Of a DNA stretch of 50,698 nucleotides, positions 7,928 to 16,805 are shown one piece after another; positions within the stretch are counted from its first letter, which is position 1, and each line of letters starts with the position of its first letter. Made by a program: the position numbers and the translations under genes. Origin of the DNA: Devosia sp. (GTDB lineage: Bacteria > Pseudomonadota > Alphaproteobacteria > Rhizobiales > Devosiaceae). The notes under the pieces are model-generated. The model made no database searches and was not told the origin of the DNA. It was given only the letters and a program-made list of their open reading frames with translations. The stretch lies in NCBI GenBank assembly GCA_026126125.1, contig JAHCJW010000009.1:1-50698 (forward strand). Reading direction: 5' to 3'.

Positions 7928-8617
7928 ATGAATGCGCCAAGCCTCGCTTCTGCCGTCCTCGATGCCAATCTCGCCATTGTGCGGCAAGGCCTCGTCCTGT
8001 CGACCTTTGGCAATGTCAGTGGCGTCGACCGGCAGGCCGGGCGTATTCTGATCAAGCCCAGCGGGGTGCCCTATGACGCCCTATCAGCCGAAGATATGGT
8101 GGAATGCGACCTTGACGGTCGCGCCACGGGTAATCGCCTGCGGCCATCCTCCGATATCATGACGCATGCGGTGCTCTATGCGGCATTTCCCGCGATCGGG
8201 GCGGTGGTTCATACGCATTCCACCTTCGCCACGATCATGGCCCAGGCCATGTGCCCCATTCCGGTCTTCGGCACGACCCATGCGGATTATTTTCATGGCA
8301 CCATTCCGGTCACCCGACCGCTTGGGGCTCATGAGGTGGGCGATGACTATGTCGCCAATACCGGCCGTGTCATCGTCGAGGCATTCGAGGGGATAGATCA
8401 GCTTTCCATCCCAGCTGTTCTGGTTGCTGGGCACGGGCCCTTCGCCTGGGGGCGCGATACGGCGGAAGCCGTGCATAATGCAGTCATCCTAGAGGAAGTA
8501 GCGCGCATGGCCTGGCACGCACTGGCGCTGGCGCCTGGCCTGCAGCCGATCTCACGCGCCCTGCTCGACCGGCACTATCTGCGCAAACACGGTGCTTCGG
8601 CCACCTACGGACAATGA
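7928..8617 (+). CDS. araD: Class II aldolase/L-ribulose-5-phosphate 4-epimerase family protein
   Basis: AraD/UlaF-type metal enzyme of 229 residues. The diagnostic stretches are STFGNVSGVDR near 25-35, KPSGVPYD near 43, the zinc ligands in HTHSTFATIMAQA near 96, GTTHADYFHG near 115, GHGPFAWG near 167 and the C-terminal DRHYLRKHG. This pattern fits L-ribulose-5-phosphate 4-epimerase better than fuculose aldolase. It lies 14 bases after the aminotransferase and just before an AraB-like kinase, so a phosphorylated ketopentose is the likely substrate. A tetronate-phosphate decarboxylase role (OtnC type, same fold) is the main alternative. Confidence 0.82.
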   Translation: MNAPSLASAVLDANLAIVRQGLVLSTFGNVSGVDRQAGRILIKPSGVPYDALSAEDMVECDLDGRATGNRLRPSSDIMTHAVLYAAFPAIGAVVHTHSTFATIMAQAMCPIPVFGTTHADYFHGTIPVTRPLGAHEVGDDYVANTGRVIVEAFEGIDQLSIPAVLVAGHGPFAWGRDTAEAVHNAVILEEVARMAWHALALAPGLQPISRALLDRHYLRKHGASATYGQ

Positions 8618-8645
8618 ACGTCAGGACGAGGGGGATGGCGCAGTC

Positions 8646-10238
8646 ATGATCGTCGCCGGGGTGGATTTCGGCACGCTGAGCGTGCGTGTGACCTGTGTGG
8701 ACACCGAGAGCGGCGCTGTGTTGGCCCGAGCAAGCGCGCCTTATGAACTCAAGCGTAGCGCCGATGATCCATTGCTGGGCGGGCAGGCGCATGACGACCA
8801 TATGTCCGCATTGGTCATCGCCACCCGCCAGGCGTGCCGCGATGGCGCCATTGATGGACGGCAGATCGCGGCGTTGGCCTGTGATACGACAGGCTCCAGC
8901 GTGGTGATGGTCGATGCCGACCTCAAGCCACTCGCGGACTATTATCTTTGGTGCGATCATCGAGCTCATCGCGAGGCGGCCGAGATAACGGTATTGGGCC
9001 AGGCTGAGGGCCTTGAGGCGCTTCGCTGGTGTGGTGGCACCTATTCGCACGAATGGGGCTACGCCAAGGTCCTGCATTTCCTGCGTAATAATCCGTCATC
9101 GCGCCAGAGGTTTGCTACAGCACTCGAGCATTGCGACATGGTCGCGGCAACGCTGTGCGGTATTCGTGACTTTGACGAGTTGCCGCGTAGCCTCTGCGCC
9201 GCCGGGCATAAATGGATGTATGGCGCGGCCTGGGGCGGGCTTCCCCCACAAGAGTTTCTGTCGCGGGTCGATCCGCTCTTCGATGGCATCAATGACAAGC
9301 TTCGCGGACGTTGGCTGGCGTCGGACGCCATTGCCGGACACCTGTCGCCGGAATGGGCGGAAAAGCTTGGCCTCAGTGCTGGTATTCCGGTGCCAGTGGG
9401 CGCCTTCGATGCCCATTGGGATGCCGTCGGCTCCGGTGCGTTGCCCGGCGATGTGGTCAATGTCGTTGGCACATCCACCTGCATCATCGCCATGGCCGAG
9501 GATGGGTATGAGCCTGTTCCCGGGCTTTGCGGCGTGGTTCCGGGAAGCGTAGTGCCGGGATGGACCGGCATAGAGGCCGGACAATCGGCGACGGGAGATG
9601 TGTTCGAAGCCATCGCGCGCCGTGGCGGGCTCGACCTGGGAGATGCTATGGCAGGTTACGGCTCCCTGCCACCGGGAGGCACCGGCCTATTGCGGGTCAA
9701 TTGGGACAATGGAGACCGCACCGTCCTGGTCCGCTCCGATCTCGGCGCCCTGACGCTAGGCTGGGATCTCAATCACTCCGCCAGCGACGAAGTCCATGCG
9801 GCTATCGAGGGCATGGCGATGCATGTGCGGATCATCATTGACCGCATCGCTTCGGGCGGAATGACTATAGGGCGCATCATCAATGCCGGGGGCGTGTCGC
9901 AGCGCAGCGACCTGCTCAACCAGGTCTATGCCGATGTGCTGGATCGTCCGGTCTACGTTCCTCAGGAATCGCCGGTCGGCCTGGGTTCGTGCGTCTTTGC
10001 CGCAATGGCGGCGGGCGCTTTTGCGACAATTGCAGACGCGCAGCAAAGGCTGTGTCCGCCACTGCGCGTCTTTGCGCCACGCGCCTCGCATCGTGCCGGA
10101 TATGAAACGCTGTTTGCGCTGTTTGCCGATGTCTATTTCGGTTTCGGTGAAGGCCGTTTCTTCGATGCCAGGGCGATCCTGCCGCAATTGCGCGAGATGC
10201 GATTGTCGGCCGCCCATTCACGGGGTGCCTCGCATTGA
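8646..10238 (+). CDS. araB: FGGY-family carbohydrate kinase, L-ribulokinase-like
   Basis: ATP-dependent sugar kinase of 530 residues, slightly short for AraB. The N-terminal phosphate loop is VAGVDFGTLSVR. AraB-like blocks are AGHKWMYG..WGGLPP near 185, VGAFDAHWDAVGSG near 250, NVVGTSTCII and SVVPGWTGIEAGQSATGD. The C-terminal half has the ADENKQ-type INAGGVSQRSDLLNQVYADV. The likely reaction is L-ribulose (or a related ketose) to its 5-phosphate, feeding the AraD-like enzyme encoded just before it. No isomerase AraA is present; the two TIM-barrel proteins downstream may supply the ketose. Confidence 0.85.
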   Translation: MIVAGVDFGTLSVRVTCVDTESGAVLARASAPYELKRSADDPLLGGQAHDDHMSALVIATRQACRDGAIDGRQIAALACDTTGSSVVMVDADLKPLADYYLWCDHRAHREAAEITVLGQAEGLEALRWCGGTYSHEWGYAKVLHFLRNNPSSRQRFATALEHCDMVAATLCGIRDFDELPRSLCAAGHKWMYGAAWGGLPPQEFLSRVDPLFDGINDKLRGRWLASDAIAGHLSPEWAEKLGLSAGIPVPVGAFDAHWDAVGSGALPGDVVNVVGTSTCIIAMAEDGYEPVPGLCGVVPGSVVPGWTGIEAGQSATGDVFEAIARRGGLDLGDAMAGYGSLPPGGTGLLRVNWDNGDRTVLVRSDLGALTLGWDLNHSASDEVHAAIEGMAMHVRIIIDRIASGGMTIGRIINAGGVSQRSDLLNQVYADVLDRPVYVPQESPVGLGSCVFAAMAAGAFATIADAQQRLCPPLRVFAPRASHRAGYETLFALFADVYFGFGEGRFFDARAILPQLREMRLSAAHSRGASH

Positions 10239-10287
10239 TGGGGGAGCCCGTTGAAATATCCTTCATTTCTTCACAGGAATTGGCTTA

Positions 10288-11121
10288 TTGCACATGACAA
10301 TATCAATTGGCTGCCACGGTTCGACCTGGGATCTGGATTATGATCGGCAGTCCGATCGTCTGGACGATGTTCTTGATGTCATCGCGGCCAATGGCTTCGA
10401 GGGGCTTGATGCGCAGATCGCCCTTCTGGGTCGCTATCGCACCCAGCCCGAACGCCTGAAGGAGAGCATGGATCGTCGCGGACTGCGCCTGGCCGCGCTG
10501 ACCGTGCCGTTCACCTGGCCGGCAGATGTGGAAACGCCGGAAGAGCGGGCGCTGGCGGACGAGTTCATCGCCTTTGTACAACACTTCCCGGGCGCACTGC
10601 TGAACATTCCCCCTCGCACCGGTCCCGATCGCGACGATCTTCTGGCGCGCCAGAAGGCCATCATGAACAGCGCCAATGCCTTGGCGCGGCGCTCGGCCGA
10701 TCAGGGTGTTGTATCGTCGTTCCATCCTAGTTCGCCCGCCACCTCCTATTTCCGCACCAGCGACGACTATCGGGTGATGTTCGATTTGATCGATGCCGAC
10801 CATCTGGGCTGGACGCCCGATCTGGGGCACATCGCCCGAGGCGGTATGGATGCCGTGGACGAAGTCATGGCGCACCGGGCTTTCGTCAAACATGTCCATA
10901 TCAAGGATCACAGCAGCCATCCCGAGCCGGCCTGGCGCAAGATGGGCACCGGCGATGTCGATTTCGTGCGGCTGGCCCGAGAGCTGCGCGCCAGCGACTA
11001 CCATGGCTGGATCATGGTGGAAGAGGAAACCGAGCAATCGGCCGCCAATCCGGACGAGGCCGTGCGCGATATCGGTGAATATGTTTCCAGCCTGTTGCGG
11101 CCTGCGGCAGAGGGGAAATAA
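10288..11121 (+). CDS. Sugar phosphate isomerase/epimerase family TIM barrel (1)
   Basis: Xylose-isomerase-like TIM-barrel protein of 277 residues. Likely metal ligands are visible in SFHPSS near 150, WTPDLGHIARGG near 181, VKHVHIKDH near 205 and MVEEETEQ near 241. The His in the first position where many relatives have Glu is notable. The start is uncertain: TTG at 10288 has AGGA 10 bases upstream, while the ATG at 10294 is further from it. It stands between the AraB-like kinase and a second barrel protein, three bases from the latter. A role in ketose epimerisation or isomerisation is inferred from context. Confidence 0.8.
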   Translation: MHMTISIGCHGSTWDLDYDRQSDRLDDVLDVIAANGFEGLDAQIALLGRYRTQPERLKESMDRRGLRLAALTVPFTWPADVETPEERALADEFIAFVQHFPGALLNIPPRTGPDRDDLLARQKAIMNSANALARRSADQGVVSSFHPSSPATSYFRTSDDYRVMFDLIDADHLGWTPDLGHIARGGMDAVDEVMAHRAFVKHVHIKDHSSHPEPAWRKMGTGDVDFVRLARELRASDYHGWIMVEEETEQSAANPDEAVRDIGEYVSSLLRPAAEGK

Positions 11122-11123
11122 TC

Positions 11124-12047
11124 ATGCCATTGCCTTCTTTCATTCTGCCTTCACTCCTGGTTCCCGAGGTCTATGGCCCATGGAAGGCCCAGAAAGGCTT
11201 CGTGCCCGCCCAGATCGAGGCGGCGATCAAGGATGGATTTTATCGCTCCATCGAGATCAGCCCTGTCTATGACGCAGACGATCGGGCAGCCGTCCGGCGT
11301 CTGACCAGCGAGAACGATCTCTATCTTTCGTGCTGGCTGACTGAAGTGCTCGATGTCGAAAAGCTGGACCTGACGTCGCTGGACGAACCGTTGCGCGCGC
11401 ACTCGGTCGAGGCGATCAAGCAGCGGCTGCCCGCTGCCGTCGAAACCGGGGCGCGCACCGTGGCCTTTATCGGTGGTGCCGATCCAGGGCCAGACTTGCG
11501 CGAACGTGGTTATGACGCCTTCTACCGCAGCCTTTCCGCTATTTCGGCGGAAGCGTCCAATCTGGGCCTGACGGTCATGTTCGAACCGCTGGACCGGTTC
11601 GCGCACAAGAAGCGCCTGATTGGTCCGACCGCCGAAATTGTGGACGCCTTTGCCCGGGTCAGGGCCGAGCATCCCGATTTCGGCCTGGCTTTCGACACCG
11701 CTCATGCTGCGCTCAATGAAGAGGACATCGCCGCTTCCTTGACGCTGGCAAAAAGTCAGATCGTAAATATCCACCTGTCCAATGCAGTGCTCGACAACCG
11801 CAGCCCGCTCTATGGCGACCACCATATGGCGCCCGGCGCCCCCGGCTTCCTGACCGTGGAGCGTGCTGCGGCAATCGTCGTTCAGGCTGCGAGGGATGGA
11901 ATGGGACGCCACCAGGGCCTTCCCGTCTCCGTCGAGGCGCGCGCTCGTCCCGCTGATGCTGACCAGGCCATGGCCATTCTCACCCGAACCTTCCTCGAAG
12001 AAGTTCTCATCGAAGCGGCGCGCCTGCTCGACGGGCAGCCTGGCTGA
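11124..12047 (+). CDS. Sugar phosphate isomerase/epimerase family TIM barrel (2)
   Basis: Second AP-endonuclease-2-type barrel, 307 residues, only distantly like its neighbour. The expected metal ligands are in VMFEPLDRF near 152 (Glu), LAFDTAHAAL near 191 (Asp and His), NIHLSN near 215 and PVSVEARAR near 275. The loop DHHMAPGAPG suits the last metal-binding strand. It closes the aminotransferase-araD-araB-barrel-barrel operon. Function is probably a keto-sugar or inosose-type isomerase, epimerase or dehydratase; the sequence does not decide. Confidence 0.8.
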   Translation: MPLPSFILPSLLVPEVYGPWKAQKGFVPAQIEAAIKDGFYRSIEISPVYDADDRAAVRRLTSENDLYLSCWLTEVLDVEKLDLTSLDEPLRAHSVEAIKQRLPAAVETGARTVAFIGGADPGPDLRERGYDAFYRSLSAISAEASNLGLTVMFEPLDRFAHKKRLIGPTAEIVDAFARVRAEHPDFGLAFDTAHAALNEEDIAASLTLAKSQIVNIHLSNAVLDNRSPLYGDHHMAPGAPGFLTVERAAAIVVQAARDGMGRHQGLPVSVEARARPADADQAMAILTRTFLEEVLIEAARLLDGQPG

Positions 12048-12404
12048 ACCCACACGCATCGTCTCTCCAGCCAGTGATGGCGGCGTATGCCCGATGCGCT
12101 GGCTGAAGACCTTGCCCGCGCCGCACGAAATAGGAAAGTCCGTTGCCCTCCGAACCCAATCCCGATGATGGGAGCGATACCTTGCAGATTGTGACCAGCC
12201 AGCGGCAGGATCTGGCCCATATGGCCGCATTGTGCTCGAAGAACGGTCGTTGGCCCCCGAGACGACCACTCCCACCCGACAGGCACGGAGCACAAGGGGA
12301 GGCACTGGTGCTTAACCGTTGGAGAGGTGCGGACACAATTATCCGCTCTGATCGGCGCCATCGAGGGCAAAATAGCGGTCAGGCGACGGATTGAGGTGGA
12401 AACG
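12048..12404 (-). pseudogene. Gene-poor stretch with a possible degraded AraC-family C-terminus
   Basis: No intact gene is seen over 357 bases. On the minus strand between about 12070 and 12200 the frame IAPIIGIGFGGQRTFLFRA, continued in a second frame by AGKVFSQRIGHTPPS, resembles the second helix-turn-helix of AraC-type regulators with one frameshift. This is a weak match made by eye. A GCGGA-N8-TCCGC dyad (12329-12346) lies 59 bases before the next gene and could be an operator. Confidence 0.25.
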
Positions 12405-12779
12405 GTGAAAACGTCCGGTTGGCGTGAAGACTATGAAGCTGTGACGCGATTGATGCGGGAACATCGGATCGGATATCTGCGTCTGCGACAGGGTGGGCGC
12501 ACCATCGAAATGTCAATGGCGATGGCGGCTGCTGCACCTCGTCAGACGGCAAGCGTCTCCAGCCCATCAGACGGCACCTTCCTGTGCCAGCATCCCTGCC
12601 AGTCGGCGCCATTTGTAGAGGAGGGGGCTCAGGTCAAGGCGGGCGATATGTTGGCTCTGCTGGGCCAAGGGCCGCTGTTCTCGGTTATTCGCGCGCCGCG
12701 CGGTGGTATCGTGTCCCGTATTCTCGCCAGGCACGGCGAGGCAGTTACGGTCGGAGCGCCGCTCCTTCATCTCGCTTAG
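12405..12779 (+). CDS. AccB-like biotinyl-domain protein lacking the biotin lysine
   Basis: A 124-residue protein organised like AccB. It has an N-terminal helix-strand motif (REDYEAVTRLMREHRIGYLRLRQGG, given here as residues about 7-31), a variable linker (35-52) and a C-terminal biotinyl-type barrel (about 53-124). Aligned on the family, the EAMKV stretch of the accB at 26597 (Lys96) corresponds to GQGPL here, with Pro90 at the biotin position. It therefore cannot be biotinylated in the usual way. The GTG at 12405 has GAGG 8 bases upstream. It may be a structural or regulatory partner in a Pxp/Acc complex, and is probably co-transcribed with the SDR that follows. Confidence 0.7.
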   Translation: MKTSGWREDYEAVTRLMREHRIGYLRLRQGGRTIEMSMAMAAAAPRQTASVSSPSDGTFLCQHPCQSAPFVEEGAQVKAGDMLALLGQGPLFSVIRAPRGGIVSRILARHGEAVTVGAPLLHLA

Positions 12780-12899
12780 TCGCTATTGCTTGATCTTATA
12801 CCCGAAGACCAAGTCCGTCTGACCACTTTGTCTGGGCGGCTGGCTAGCCTGACGACATCGGGCGACAGGGTCGCCCAGCCAGTAAAGAGGGTTTGGCCA

Positions 12900-13592
12900 A
12901 TGCTGACAGCTGACGGACGTGTGGTGATGATCTCCGGCGCATCCCGTGGAGTGGGAAGGGCGGTAACGGACCGGCTCCTGGCGTCCGGTTTCAAGGTGTC
13001 TGGTGGCATGCGCGATCCGTCAAAACTGCCCGGCAGCGACGATGTGCTCTCGTGCCGTTTCGAGGCAGAAGAGACCGGTTCTGCCGAGGCCTGGGTGGCT
13101 CAGACCGTCGAGCGTTTCGGTCGCATCGATGCCATCGTCAATGCCGCCGGCATCAATCCCAAGGTCAAGGTTCTGGACCAAGGTGAAGACGAACTCGACC
13201 AGATGTGGCGCGTCAACGTCAAAGGGCCCTTGCGCGTGATCCGGGCAGCCTATCCCCATCTCGCTCAATCCGGTAACGGCCGAGTGGTGAATATGGGTTC
13301 CCTCTCGTCCAAGAGGGTGGCGTCCAATGTCGGCTATGCCATGAGCAAATTCGCCGTGCTCGCCCTTACTCACGGTATTCGGCGGGAGGGACGGGATGTC
13401 GGCATCCGCGCCACGGTTCTGTGTCCCGGCTATGTTGCGACCGACATGACAGTGGGAGAAACGGAAATTCCGAGGCACGAAATGAGCCAGCCAGAAGACA
13501 TCGCCGTGCTTGTCGAAACGCTGATCAATCTGCCGAATAATGCAGCAATTTCAGAGATGTTAGTGCATTGCCAATACGAGGCGATGCTATAG
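12900..13592 (+). CDS. SDR-family NAD(P)-dependent oxidoreductase
   Basis: Short-chain dehydrogenase of 230 residues starting at ATG 12900 (MLTADGRVVMISGASRG), preceded by AGAGGG. An earlier in-frame start at 12786 would add an unrelated 38-residue head and is rejected. Motifs are SGASRGVG at about 11-18, NAAG near 80, the Ser in NMGSLSS and YAMSK as the catalytic Tyr-Lys pair. The final segment is shorter than in many SDRs. It lies between the BCCP-like gene and the second TRAP operon. Substrate is unknown; a hydroxy acid or keto sugar acid is likely. Confidence 0.85.
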   Translation: MLTADGRVVMISGASRGVGRAVTDRLLASGFKVSGGMRDPSKLPGSDDVLSCRFEAEETGSAEAWVAQTVERFGRIDAIVNAAGINPKVKVLDQGEDELDQMWRVNVKGPLRVIRAAYPHLAQSGNGRVVNMGSLSSKRVASNVGYAMSKFAVLALTHGIRREGRDVGIRATVLCPGYVATDMTVGETEIPRHEMSQPEDIAVLVETLINLPNNAAISEMLVHCQYEAML

Positions 13593-13604
13593 GTTCACGA
13601 TCAA

Positions 13605-13619
13605 AGCAATCGCTTATGC
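13605..13619 (-). promoter_or_regulatory. LysR-like box upstream of the second dctP
   Basis: On the minus strand this reads GCATAAGCGATTGCT, matching the CATA-N6-TGCT box at 11 of 15 positions against the site at 26435. It lies 157 bases before dctP copy 2 in a 183-base gap. Confidence 0.4.
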
Positions 13620-13775
13620 CCCAAGCTTGTTTTTCTCTTGGCGGCAAAAATTCGTCACCCATACCGTCACGATGCGACGCGGTTTTCTCAAGATCGTGAC
13701 AACAGGGCAGCTCGAAGACAGAGGGGTCTTGAGCTGCCAGAGGAAGCGGGCTGTGCCCCGCGAAGGGAGTATTCA

Positions 13776-14780
13776 ATGAACATTACCCGTAGGCTCGCGA
13801 TGGCCATCGTTGCCGGAACGGCGTTCGTGGCCGCCAATATCGTGCCGACGATGGCACAATCGGTCACGCTCAATCTTGCCGAGCCGCTGCCCGACGGCAA
13901 TTTCATGGTGGCGGCCAACAAGCAGTTCGCCGATGCCGTCGCTGCCGCCACCAATGACGAGGTAAAGATCGTTATTCACGCCGGTGGCGGCCTGGGTTTC
14001 AATGGGCCCGACCTGCTGCGCTCGGTGCGTGACGGCCTGGTGCCGATGGCCAATATGGCGGGCGTCCAGCAGAACGGCGAAGACTCCATTTTCGACGTGG
14101 AAGGCCTGCCATTCCTGGTCAACAATCAGGAAGAGCTGGCAAAACTGCACGGCCATCTGCGCCCGGCGCTCGGTGAGGTGGCGGCACGCTACAATCAAAA
14201 GTTCCTCTATTTTGTGCCCACTCCGGCCCAGTATCTCTATACCAAGATCGAGGTCGATACGCTCGATGGTCTGGCCGGGCTCCAGACCCGGGGCGGCGAC
14301 AAGAGCACTGTCGATGTGGTGACGGCGTTGGGTATGGCAGGCATCTTCCTGCCCTGGGGCGAACTGGTTCCCGCACTCGCCTCGGGCCGCGTCGACGCGG
14401 TGGTGACCTCGGCCACTTCAGCGGTGGATGGCCGGTTCTGGGAATTCCTCAAGTACATTTACGTCGTCAATGGCACAGGCCTCAGCCACATCGTCAGCAT
14501 CAATCTGGACAGCTGGAACCAGATCTCACCGGAGAACCAGGCCAAGATCGAAGAGCTCGCAGCGACGATGCAGCCTGAATTCTGGGCCCTGTCCAAGGCC
14601 CAGGGCGACAATGCCGTGAAGGTTCTGCAGGATAATGGCATGGTCCTGATCGACTATCCGCAGGCAATGCGCGACGATATCCTGACGCGGACCCGTCCGC
14701 TGCTTGATGGCAAGCTGGCTCAGATGCCCGAAGCGAACAAGACCATCGTGGGCACCTATCTGAGCGAAGTGGGTCGGTAA
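13776..14780 (+). CDS. dctP: TRAP transporter substrate-binding protein DctP (copy 2)
   Basis: Periplasmic receptor of a second TRAP transporter, 334 residues. It has a Sec-type signal (MNITRRLAMAIVAGTAFVAA, cleavage near MAQ-S) rather than the Tat-like signal of copy 1. It shares with copy 1 the blocks IHAGGGLGFNGPDLLRS, PWGELVPALASGRVDAV, SAVDGRFWEFLKYIY and the C-terminal YLSEVGR, so the two arose by duplication. The acid-binding Arg lies in LQTRGGDK. The ATG at 13776 has AAGGGAG upstream. Confidence 0.92.
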   Translation: MNITRRLAMAIVAGTAFVAANIVPTMAQSVTLNLAEPLPDGNFMVAANKQFADAVAAATNDEVKIVIHAGGGLGFNGPDLLRSVRDGLVPMANMAGVQQNGEDSIFDVEGLPFLVNNQEELAKLHGHLRPALGEVAARYNQKFLYFVPTPAQYLYTKIEVDTLDGLAGLQTRGGDKSTVDVVTALGMAGIFLPWGELVPALASGRVDAVVTSATSAVDGRFWEFLKYIYVVNGTGLSHIVSINLDSWNQISPENQAKIEELAATMQPEFWALSKAQGDNAVKVLQDNGMVLIDYPQAMRDDILTRTRPLLDGKLAQMPEANKTIVGTYLSEVGR

Positions 14781-14781
14781 C

Positions 14782-15387
14782 ATGACCGATGAGAAGCAGG
14801 TAACGCATCAGTCGGCCTCCGGGCCGACTGCAGTTCTGACACGGTTTGCCATCCCCGTTGAACGTTTCGGGGAAAAGCTGGCCCTGCTCGGCGAAATCCT
14901 GGCCGTCATCTCTCTGTGCGCCCTGATTCTCATCGTCGTCGTGCAGACAATAATGAGCATGCTGGCCTCGTATTTTCCCGCGGCAACCAGCGCCATGTCG
15001 GTTTCCTGGGAATATGCGGGCTATCTGATGGGTACGGCCTTCATGTTCGGCTTGTCGCAAACCTTGCGGCTGGGCGGGCATATCCGCGTCAATCTGATTT
15101 TTGACGGGCTCAGGCCCGCCCATCAGCGGATCATGGACCTCGTGGCTACCGTCTGTTCCATCACCGTGATGGTGATCCTCGCACAGGCGCTCACCGTCAT
15201 GACCATTCGCTCGATCACCAATAACAGCCTGTCCACCGCGAGCCTCACCCCGCTCTGGATTCCGCAGGGCGCCTTTGCCTTCGCGTCCTGGCTGTTCGCC
15301 CTGCAACTCGTTATCCGGGCGGTGTCGCTGATGGCGGGACGGCCGCCGGAACAGCCGCGCGAATATGTCGGGGCCTCTGCGGAATAG
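14782..15387 (+). CDS. dctQ: TRAP transporter small permease DctQ (copy 2)
   Basis: Small TRAP membrane subunit of 201 residues with four hydrophobic segments. The N-terminal cytoplasmic tail (about 30 residues) is longer than in copy 1. The motif WEYAGYLMGTAFMFGLSQTL is at about 75-94. It starts one base after the dctP stop codon, so translation is probably coupled. Confidence 0.9.
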   Translation: MTDEKQVTHQSASGPTAVLTRFAIPVERFGEKLALLGEILAVISLCALILIVVVQTIMSMLASYFPAATSAMSVSWEYAGYLMGTAFMFGLSQTLRLGGHIRVNLIFDGLRPAHQRIMDLVATVCSITVMVILAQALTVMTIRSITNNSLSTASLTPLWIPQGAFAFASWLFALQLVIRAVSLMAGRPPEQPREYVGASAE

Positions 15388-15435
15388 CGGCGCATCCGTC
15401 ATGTCCACGTCAACACCAATTTAGAGGGTAGGCAA

Positions 15436-16740
15436 TTGGATCTCTCCGCCATCGCCTTTCTTGCAATCGTCTTTGCCACCCTGCTCATGGGCATTTGGGT
15501 GGGGCTGGCCCTGCTGGTCAGCGCTGCGATTGTCGTCATGCTCTATACGAGCATTCCGATCGGGCCGCTGATGGCCCAGTACACGATGAACATCCTCACC
15601 ACGCCCGACCTCGTGGCCCTGCCCTTGTTCATCATCATGGGTGAATTTTTGTTCCGTACGCGGCTATCCGAGCGTCTGTTCTCGGGCCTTGCGCCCTGGG
15701 CCGGGTTGATGCCGGGTCGGCTCATCCATGTCAATGTGATCGCCTCCACCATCTTTGCCTCGATCTCTGGCTCCTCCGCCGCCACAACGCAGGTGGTCGG
15801 GCGCATGTCGCTCACCGAACTGTTGCGTCGCGGTTATGGCCGCGGCATTTCTGTGGGCAGCCTTGCCGGCGCCGGCACTTTGGGCCTGCTCATCCCGCCC
15901 AGTTCCATCATGATCATTTATGGTGTTCTGGCGCAGGAGTCGGTTTTGCGCCTGTTCGCTGCGGGTGTCTTCCCCGGGCTTCTGCTGGCAACGCTTTTTG
16001 TGCTCTACATCGTGGTTTGCGCGCTCATCAAGCCGGACCTGGTTCCTGAAAGCGAGCGCAAGCTCAGCGCCATGCCGATGCGTGATCGCCTGGCGGCGAC
16101 GGTCCATCTGCTGCCAGTTCTCGGACTCGTCATCCTCGTCATGGGGTCGATGTATGCGGGCTTTGCCACGCCAACGGAGGCCGCGGCATTTGGTGTTTTG
16201 GGTGCGGCACTGGTCGCCAAATTGGATGGAACCCTGAACCGGCAAAGTCTGCGGGAGATCGCCAAGGGCTCGGTGCAGACCTGTTCGATGATGGGCCTCA
16301 TCTTGGTGGGGGCGACCATTCTGAGCTTTGCCACCACTATTCTGGGCTATCCGCAGGCGCTCAACAACTGGGTCGCCACGATGGACCTGTCGCCACTGAT
16401 GCTCATCGCCATGATGCTGGTTGTCTATCTCCTCATGGGAACGTTCATGGACGGTTTTTCCATGATCGTGACGACGCTGCCGATCTTCCTGCCTCTGGCA
16501 GTGGCGGCCGGGTTCGACCCGATCTGGTTCGGTATCTTCATCATCGTGACCGTTGAGATGTCCAATGTCACACCGCCGGTGGGGTTCAATCTCTTCGTCA
16601 TCAACAAGCTGACCGGCGACAGCGTTGCCTATATCACCAAGCACACGATGCCATTCCTGCTGCTGATGTGTGCGATCGTCTTCATCCTGGTGTGGTTCCC
16701 ACAGATCGCCACCTGGCTGCCCTCGGCGCTGTATGGCTAA
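15436..16740 (+). CDS. dctM: TRAP transporter large permease DctM (copy 2)
   Basis: Large channel subunit of 434 residues, exactly the length of copy 1 and strongly similar along its length (FASISGSSAATTQVVG, GTLGLLIPPSSIMIIYG, PVGFNLFVINKLTG, ending LPSALYG in both). The start is TTG at 15436 with GAGGG at about 8 bases. It completes dctPQM copy 2 and is followed by a terminator facing the convergent lysR gene. Confidence 0.93.
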   Translation: MDLSAIAFLAIVFATLLMGIWVGLALLVSAAIVVMLYTSIPIGPLMAQYTMNILTTPDLVALPLFIIMGEFLFRTRLSERLFSGLAPWAGLMPGRLIHVNVIASTIFASISGSSAATTQVVGRMSLTELLRRGYGRGISVGSLAGAGTLGLLIPPSSIMIIYGVLAQESVLRLFAAGVFPGLLLATLFVLYIVVCALIKPDLVPESERKLSAMPMRDRLAATVHLLPVLGLVILVMGSMYAGFATPTEAAAFGVLGAALVAKLDGTLNRQSLREIAKGSVQTCSMMGLILVGATILSFATTILGYPQALNNWVATMDLSPLMLIAMMLVVYLLMGTFMDGFSMIVTTLPIFLPLAVAAGFDPIWFGIFIIVTVEMSNVTPPVGFNLFVINKLTGDSVAYITKHTMPFLLLMCAIVFILVWFPQIATWLPSALYG

Positions 16741-16765
16741 AAAGGCCATAAGCAGAAACTCCAGC

Positions 16766-16793
16766 AAGGAGGGGGCCATGTCCTCCTCCTTTT
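16766..16793. terminator. Bidirectional terminator between dctM and lysR
   Basis: AAGGAGG (16766-16772) pairs with CCTCCTT (16785-16791) and runs into TTTT. The reverse strand can form the same stem, which suits the convergent genes dctM and lysR. Confidence 0.7.
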
Positions 16794-16805
16794 TCGTTCC
16801 GGCAG

